DNA from: Mailhella sp.
GTDB lineage: Bacteria; Desulfobacterota; Desulfovibrionia; Desulfovibrionales; Desulfovibrionaceae
Direction of reading: 5' to 3'
Assembly: GCA_017940105.1 (NCBI GenBank)
Contig: JAGAZG010000062.1
Location: forward strand, 1-9,297
Length of the DNA stretch: 9,297 nt
Every line of letters begins with the position of its first letter. The stretch's first letter is position 1. Made by a program: the position numbers and the translations under genes. The notes under the pieces are model-generated. The model saw only the letters and a list, made by a program, of their open reading frames with translations, did not search any database and had not been told where the DNA came from. This document shows positions 6,400-9,297 of this stretch, one piece after another.

Positions 6400-6457
6400 A
6401 TGGGAACAACTATCGCATAGCTCAAGAAATCGTTCTTGATTAGGTTTCCCATGAAAC
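6400..6457. repeat. Cluster of palindromes upstream of the hicA promoter
   Basis: TCAAGAA-ATCG-TTCTTGA (6422-6439) is a perfect 7-bp-arm hairpin. It is nested inside ATGGGAA (6400-6406) / TTCCCAT (6446-6452). GTTTC-CCAT-GAAAC (6444-6457) abuts the -35 box. The latter two overlap, so they could form alternative structures or serve as protein-binding sites. Confidence 0.45.
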
Positions 6458-6485
6458 TTGACATTAGTATCATTATTGGTACTAT
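6458..6485 (+). promoter_or_regulatory. hicAB promoter
   Basis: A perfect TTGACA -35 (6458-6463) is followed after 16 nt by TACTAT (6480-6485), a 4 of 6 match to the -10 box. The predicted start of transcription (about 6491) falls right at the hicA Shine-Dalgarno, giving a very short leader. Confidence 0.7.
6465..6484. promoter_or_regulatory. Operator-like inverted repeat in the hicAB promoter
   Basis: TAGTATC (6465-6471) and GGTACTA (6478-6484) are inverted copies with one mismatch across a 6-nt centre, covering the spacer and -10 box. HicB has a C-terminal DNA-binding domain and HicB proteins commonly repress their own promoter, so this is the natural binding site. That it is used here is inferred. 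Confidence 0.5.
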
Positions 6486-6503
6486 CGAATCAAGGAGCCT
6501 GTT

Positions 6504-6770
6504 GTGAGCATTGAAAAAATATTAGAGCGCATGCGCAACAACCCGAAGAATATCCGCTTTGATGATCTTGACGCCGTGTGCAGAAGGTATTTCGGCGAAC
6601 CAAGGCAGAGCGGGTCGAGCCACAGGATTTATAAGACACCGTGGCAGGGCGACCCGAGGATCAATATCCAGAATGACAACGGCATGGCAAAGCGGTACCA
6701 GGTGGTCACAGTGCTGGCAGCCGTTGACAAGCTTCTGTCAATGAACGGAGAAGATAATGGACGCTCATAA
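6504..6770 (+). CDS. hicA: HicA-type toxin (mRNA interferase)
   Basis: 88 residues. HicA toxins are small double-stranded-RNA-binding-fold proteins that cleave mRNA and stop growth unless HicB binds them. Seen: the usual order of an N-terminal helix, a short RFDDLDAVCRRYFGE segment, then G-S-S-H with His40 as the presumed catalytic residue, followed by RIYKTPWQGDPRINIQNDNG and a C-terminal helix (QVVTVLAAVDKLL). The start is GTG, chosen because AAGGAG lies 6 nt upstream. The last 14 nt overlap hicB, the normal toxin-first order of hicAB pairs. Key residues are intact, so the toxin is expected to be active. Confidence 0.9.
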   Translation: MSIEKILERMRNNPKNIRFDDLDAVCRRYFGEPRQSGSSHRIYKTPWQGDPRINIQNDNGMAKRYQVVTVLAAVDKLLSMNGEDNGRS

Positions 6771-7074
6771 GTACACCTACAGGGTTACATGGTCGGCAGA
6801 AGACGAGGAGTACGTCGGTTTGTGCGCCGAGTTTCCCTCGCTTTCGTGGATGGACAAGAGCCAGGAAAAGGCTTTCATGGGCATTGTTTCTTTGGTCTGT
6901 GGCATCGTTGAAGACATGAAGTCCAACGGAGAAACCGTTCCCGTGCCTTTATCAGAGAGAAAGTACTCCGGGCATTTCGTCGTGCGCACCACACCGGAAA
7001 CGCACAGAAAACTTGCCATGCAGGCAGCAGAGGCCGGCGTTAGTTTGAACAGACTGGTCAATTCGCTGTTCTGA
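6757..7074 (+). CDS. hicB: HicB-type antitoxin with ribbon-helix-helix DNA-binding tail
   Basis: 105 residues. HicB binds and blocks HicA, and usually represses the hicAB promoter. Seen: the N-terminal HicB half (YTYRVTWSAEDEEYVGLCAE, FPSLSWMDKSQEKA, then a helix to about 55), a proline-containing linker (ETVPVPLSERKYSGHF), and a C-terminal ribbon-helix-helix (VVRTTPETHRKL, AAEAGVSLNRLVNSLF), so it belongs to the RHH-tailed and not the HTH-tailed HicB type. GGAG lies 6 nt before the ATG, inside the end of hicA. The operator-like repeat in the promoter fits its DNA-binding tail. Confidence 0.9.
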   Translation: MDAHKYTYRVTWSAEDEEYVGLCAEFPSLSWMDKSQEKAFMGIVSLVCGIVEDMKSNGETVPVPLSERKYSGHFVVRTTPETHRKLAMQAAEAGVSLNRLVNSLF

Positions 7075-7079
7075 AGAAT

Positions 7080-7166
7080 ATGGACGCCGAAGTCGCTGAA
7101 GCAACGCTGAAAATGGTTGAGGATACGTGGAACATGCTTACAGACATGGCTATCACCGTAGAATAA
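7080..7166 (+). CDS. Possible 28-residue small ORF after hicB
   Basis: ATG at 7080, five bases after the hicB stop, opens a 28-codon frame (begins MDAEVAEATLKMVEDTWNML) ending in TAA, then a second in-frame-independent TAA nearby. Composition is that of a short acidic amphipathic helix. Only a weak GAAG precedes the ATG. It lies between hicB and the terminator, so it would be on the hicAB transcript. It could be a real small protein, a frame-shifted remnant, or chance. Confidence 0.3.
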   Translation: MDAEVAEATLKMVEDTWNMLTDMAITVE

Positions 7167-7188
7167 TAAAACATGCCACAAAGACAGC

Positions 7189-7226
7189 AAAGCCGTGCAG
7201 ATCAATCAAGACCTGCACGGCTTTTT
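7189..7226 (+). terminator. Strong rho-independent terminator after hicAB
   Basis: A perfect 12-bp stem, AAAGCCGTGCAG (7189-7200) with CTGCACGGCTTT (7213-7224), a 12-nt loop, and TTTTT running out of the stem. It separates hicAB from the convergent gene ending at 7249 and may act weakly in the other direction too. Confidence 0.92.
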
Positions 7227-7248
7227 GCTTTAGAGACTCTTGGCACTA

Positions 7249-7764
7249 TCACCAGTAAAATGCCTTTACATGCTCATACTGAGGGTGCAGGGCGTTCTTG
7301 CCCAGATACTTTTCGTCGCTGAAGCCAGCCAGCTCCGGGTCGGAAACTTCCTGAATGAAGTAGCCTTCTGAGCGGTATCCGTCGCCAGAGCCGAACTCTT
7401 TTTCACCGAGATGGCTGTGGAGGACGCCGTCAGGCCCGATCAGCCAGAGAACACGCGTGCCGTCATCATGCTTGCCTGCGCAGCAGCACGCAAGCACAGG
7501 AAATTCTCTGCCGTGATCGTCAAGCTTGTGTCCGAGCACTTCGGCTTTGACCTTGGGGATGACCGTGCCGTCTCTGCAGATCGTATAAGCTGCCATGAAG
7601 TAGTTCAGATCATCCCAGGCGTAAAAAGGATCATCTTTGAAAATGCCGAACGCCGGTCCTGTGTGGTCGGCATTCAGCTTTTTCAGGATGGCAACAGAAA
7701 TGCGCAGGTGCTCTGCAGCCTCTGCCAAGTTTGCCATGCGGGCAAGTTTATCAGAAGGAAGCAT
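7249..7764 (-). CDS. Hypothetical protein: excisionase-like HTH module plus unknown C-terminal domain
   Basis: 171 residues from ATG at 7764, chosen because AAGGA lies 7 nt upstream; a TTG at 7791 is the other option. The N-terminal 60 residues (LAEAAEHLRISVAILKKLNA, then GPAFGIFKDDPFYAWDDLNYFM) align with the small HTH protein encoded just upstream, sharing E-AA--L-IS---L and GPAF, so this is an HTH_17-like module. In this copy the usual basic positions after GPAF are replaced by DDPF, which may weaken DNA binding. Residues 65-171 are unrecognised: a CCC cluster (93-95), a WLIGPDGVLHSHLG block (107-120), and a hydrophobic-aromatic end (HVKAFYW). The start overlaps the upstream gene's end by 14 nt, implying coupled translation. 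Function unknown. Confidence 0.78.
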   Translation of the reverse strand: MLPSDKLARMANLAEAAEHLRISVAILKKLNADHTGPAFGIFKDDPFYAWDDLNYFMAAYTICRDGTVIPKVKAEVLGHKLDDHGREFPVLACCCAGKHDDGTRVLWLIGPDGVLHSHLGEKEFGSGDGYRSEGYFIQEVSDPELAGFSDEKYLGKNALHPQYEHVKAFYW

Positions 7765-7987
7765 CGTCAAGTCCTTTTTTAGTGGTTGCAATGTTCACGG
7801 CATCGTCCGTAAGCACGGTTTTTGAGTCGATAAAGGCATCAAGAGCCTCAAGAGAGTAGCGAACAGTCTTGCCTATTTTCACAAAGGCCGGTCCCTGGTT
7901 CTTCGCACGGGCAGCAGCAAGGGTGCTGGGCGAAATGTTCAGGTAAGACGCGGCCTGTTCCGAGGTGAAGAGTATTGGTGTAGGCAT
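7751..7987 (-). CDS. Small excisionase-like HTH_17 DNA-binding protein
   Basis: 78 residues. Seen: LFTSEQAASYLNISPSTLAAARAKNQGPAFVKIGKTVRYSLEALDAFI, the standard winged-helix HTH_17 (MerR/Xis/AlpA-type) pattern, with the VRY wing and the helix after it, then a short tail. Such proteins act as recombination directionality factors or small transcription regulators of phage-derived elements. AAGGAG lies 7 nt before the ATG at 7987. No integrase is visible in the window, so an excisionase role cannot be claimed; it may instead regulate the gene that overlaps its 3' end. Confidence 0.85.
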   Translation of the reverse strand: MPTPILFTSEQAASYLNISPSTLAAARAKNQGPAFVKIGKTVRYSLEALDAFIDSKTVLTDDAVNIATTKKGLDDASF

Positions 7988-8240
7988 AGAATGACTCCTT
8001 ATTTTGCAGTGAATCATGTCGGTTATAGATGTACATTTGCCGTATTGTATAAATATTGGCGTCCCTAGATGGAGAAAATCACGTCAGGAATCAAAGAAAA
8101 ATTATGAGTTGTATTATGAAGTATTGATGGCTGCGGTGGTGTGACGTGGCATCGCCATGCCGCAGTATTGCATAAAAGACCAGTAAGTTATTCAGAGTAC
8201 ATAAAAAAAGAAGCAGACAGCGCTATCATGTTTCCGGCTC
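7988..8240. other. Intergenic region between the HTH gene and rpn
   Basis: About 290 bases lie between divergent starts. It holds a small nested hairpin (CTGCGG at 8131-8136 with CCGCAG at 8160-8165, and GGCAT/ATGCC inside). A minus-strand TATAAC (about 8026-8021) might serve the HTH gene but has no good -35. No other gene is supported. Confidence 0.35.
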
Positions 8241-8269
8241 TTGCAACCCCGTGCCTCATTAGATATAAA
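8241..8269 (+). promoter_or_regulatory. Candidate rpn promoter, probably giving a leaderless mRNA
   Basis: TTGCAA (8241-8246), a 17-nt spacer and TATAAA (8264-8269, 5 of 6 match). The predicted transcription start is at or within a base or two of the rpn ATG at 8276, so no proper ribosome-binding site would be in the message. Confidence 0.55.
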
Positions 8270-8275
8270 AGAAGC

Positions 8276-9181
8276 ATGAACACGCATGACGCCGCATACA
8301 AAGATTTTTTCAAGCACCCGGAGATGGTGGAGTCCCTGCTCACCGGTTTTGTGCACGAAGATTTCGTTGCCGAGCTTGATTTTTCCACGCTTGAGCATTG
8401 CCCGGCATCATACATCACTGATGATTTGCGTGAGCGCATGGACGACTGCGTTTGGAAGGTCAAGTGGCGGGGGCGCACGAGCTATCTTTGCCTGATACTG
8501 GAGTTCCAGAGTACGCCCGATCCGTGGATGCCCGTGCGCATAATGACCTATACAGGACTGCTGTGGCAGGACCTCGTAAAAACAGGTGAGCTCAAGGCTG
8601 GAGAGGCATTGCCTCCGGTGCTGCCGATAGTTATTTACAATGGTGTCGGGGTATGGACCGCGCCGCTTTCGGTAGGTGAGGCTTTAGGACCTGCGCCAGC
8701 AAGTCTAGAGCAGTACCAGTCCGGGCAGAAGTATTTTTTGCTGGATGAGAAGCATTGCGGCGACGCGCAGACTAGTGGCGAAAACCTGTTTTCTTACATG
8801 GTACGTTTTGAAAAGGCGAAAACGCCTGAAGAGATACAGTTAGTGCTTCGGTCGCTTCGTCAACGGCTTTCAGAACCTCAGTACAGGGAACTGCGTCGAC
8901 TGTTCAGCGTATGGGTGGGCCGCGTCGTGCTGAGAAATTTAGGGCTGAAGAAAGCCCTGCCGGAATTTAGGGATTTACAGGAGGTGGAAAACATGCTTGC
9001 AGAAACAGTTGCTTCTTGGAAGGATACATGGCTGGCAGAAGGGCGTGTGGAGGGCCGCCTAGGCAATCTCGTAGAAAACATCCGAACCTTGATGGAAACG
9101 CTTTGCCTGACAAAAGAAAAAGCCATGGATACACTGAAAGTATCTGAGGAAGACCGCGCCAAGTTGTCATCCTTGCTGTAG
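8276..9181 (+). CDS. Rpn-family recombination-promoting nuclease (PD-(D/E)XK, putative transposase family)
   Basis: 301 residues. Rpn proteins are DNA endonucleases first annotated as transposase-like (YhgA/DUF4351 group) and later linked to RecA-independent recombination and phage defence. Seen: the typical start THDAAYKDFFKHPEMVESLLTGF, the nuclease core with D57 in RERMDDCVW and E76-x-Q78 in LILEFQS, then PDPWMPVRIMTYTGLLWQDL, PIVIYNG (117-123), and a helical C-terminus with an EGRVEGRLG segment. ATG 8276 is chosen because the family signature begins right after it; the frame is open back to a GTG at 8141 but that stretch shows no family similarity. No true Shine-Dalgarno precedes it (AGAAG only one base away). 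All catalytic residues are intact. An internal start at 8993 may yield a separate small protein. Confidence 0.92.
   Translation: MNTHDAAYKDFFKHPEMVESLLTGFVHEDFVAELDFSTLEHCPASYITDDLRERMDDCVWKVKWRGRTSYLCLILEFQSTPDPWMPVRIMTYTGLLWQDLVKTGELKAGEALPPVLPIVIYNGVGVWTAPLSVGEALGPAPASLEQYQSGQKYFLLDEKHCGDAQTSGENLFSYMVRFEKAKTPEEIQLVLRSLRQRLSEPQYRELRRLFSVWVGRVVLRNLGLKKALPEFRDLQEVENMLAETVASWKDTWLAEGRVEGRLGNLVENIRTLMETLCLTKEKAMDTLKVSEEDRAKLSSLL
8979..8984 (+). promoter_or_regulatory. Strong internal ribosome-binding site inside rpn
   Basis: AGGAGG (8979-8984), within CAGGAGGTG, stands 8 nt before the in-frame ATG at 8993. It is the best Shine-Dalgarno of the rpn region and much better than that of the gene's own start. 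A perfect 6-bp hairpin (AGGGCT-GAAGAA-AGCCCT, 8941-8958) lies 20 nt upstream of it. Confidence 0.7.
8993..9181 (+). CDS. Possible intragenic antitoxin: C-terminal small Rpn protein
   Basis: The internal ATG is in frame with rpn (codon 240) and gives a 62-residue protein sharing the same stop: MLAETVASWKDTWLAE..., a helical EGRVEGRLG segment, then LMETLCLTKEKAMDTL and a charged end. Known: in E. coli and others, Rpn genes contain an internal start that makes a small C-terminal protein which binds and inhibits the long nuclease. Seen here: the start codon, the frame and a near-perfect Shine-Dalgarno with ideal spacing. Inferred: that it is translated and inhibits the nuclease. A chance AGGAGG within coding sequence is possible, since GAG and GTG codons supply it (Gln-Glu-Val). 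Confidence 0.6.
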   Translation: MLAETVASWKDTWLAEGRVEGRLGNLVENIRTLMETLCLTKEKAMDTLKVSEEDRAKLSSLL

Positions 9182-9214
9182 CAAAGCATTTTTTCAGAAT
9201 TATTGGCTAAAAAT

Positions 9215-9244
9215 AAGCCGTCAGCATAAAACTGGCGGCTTTTA
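9215..9244 (+). terminator. Terminator after rpn, probably bidirectional
   Basis: AAGCCGTCAG (9215-9224) pairs with CTGGCGGCTT (9232-9241), ten pairs including one G-U, followed by TTTT. On the minus strand the stem is followed by TATTTTT, so it could also end a convergent minus-strand gene. Confidence 0.8.
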
Positions 9245-9258
9245 CATTAGATTAGTTA

Positions 9259-9297
9259 TTATTCCACCAAATAAGGAGCCAGCGGCACACCTTCAGG
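9259..9297 (-). CDS. Possible 3' end of a minus-strand gene (partial)
   Basis: From the window edge the minus-strand frame reads PEGVPLAPYLVE and stops with TAA at 9261-9259, followed by another in-frame TAA. Its position just beyond a bidirectional terminator suits a convergent gene. Twelve codons are too few to assign a function or to be sure it is coding. Confidence 0.35.
   Translation of the reverse strand, partial: PEGVPLAPYLVE

Larger units (their letters stand above)
6145..6503. other. Gene-free part of the umuD-hicA intergenic region
   Basis: No convincing gene lies between the umuD start and hicA (about 500 bases). The stretch holds the ACGGGAG repeat arms, the nested hairpin, small hairpins such as ACGCC-CGTC-GGCGT (about 6237-6250), two palindromes before hicA and the hicA promoter. 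A short plus-strand open frame at 6310-6387 has no usable start and was not called. The stretch 6330-6395 shows nothing I recognise. Confidence 0.5.

Noticed and set aside
6145..6400. Retron-type non-coding RNA
   Set aside because: The nested inverted repeats recall retron msr-msd RNAs, but no reverse transcriptase gene is present in the window.
8141..8275. N-terminal extension of Rpn from a GTG at 8141
   Set aside because: No ribosome site, no family similarity in the 45 extra residues, and the candidate rpn promoter lies inside it.

Overview
The window is about 9.3 kb of a compact, accessory-looking bacterial chromosome segment. The older genes look roughly 55-60 % GC, and a few tracts are clearly AT-richer. 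The style of the UmuD/UmuC, SRAP and Rpn proteins is reminiscent of Desulfovibrionaceae-type gut bacteria (Bilophila/Desulfovibrio relatives). That is an impression from protein sequence only and should be treated as tentative.

Layout. (1) 1-2253, minus strand: the first 751 residues of a large single-polypeptide restriction enzyme (type ISP-like: Mrr-type nuclease plus SF2 helicase), cut by the window edge. (2) 2254-2511: a short regulatory gap with a minus-strand terminator and a weak promoter. (3) 2512-about 6000, minus strand: five tightly spaced co-directional genes (gaps 16-40 nt), read umuD - unknown AT-rich gene - SRAP (YedK/HMCES-like) - four-helix membrane protein - umuC. UmuD and UmuC would form DNA polymerase V. 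The SRAP protein would shield abasic sites, so the run looks like one DNA-damage-response operon with three genes inserted between the polymerase subunits. (4) About 6000-6503: a 0.5 kb gene-free region full of inverted repeats built on ACGGGAG/CTCCCGT, a nested hairpin, and palindromes before the next promoter. (5) 6504-7074, plus strand: hicA-hicB toxin-antitoxin pair with a good promoter, an operator-like inverted repeat and, after a possible 28-codon ORF, a strong terminator. (6) 7249-7987, minus strand: two overlapping genes, a small excisionase-like HTH protein and a second protein that starts with a related HTH and carries an unrecognised C-terminal domain. (7) 8276-9181, plus strand: an Rpn-family PD-(D/E)XK nuclease. 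Inside its 3' end, in frame, lies a second start codon with a near-perfect Shine-Dalgarno, which would make a 62-residue C-terminal protein, matching the reported intragenic antitoxin arrangement of Rpn systems. (8) A bidirectional-looking terminator, then the possible last 12 codons of a minus-strand gene.

Together the restriction enzyme, HicAB, Rpn and HTH genes look like a small defence/mobile island lying around an SOS-type mutagenesis operon. No tRNA, rRNA, CRISPR array, integrase or insertion sequence is visible. The most interesting signals are the intragenic Rpn small ORF, the five-gene umuD...umuC arrangement, the ACGGGAG inverted-repeat array, and the paired HTH proteins with an unknown C-terminal domain.
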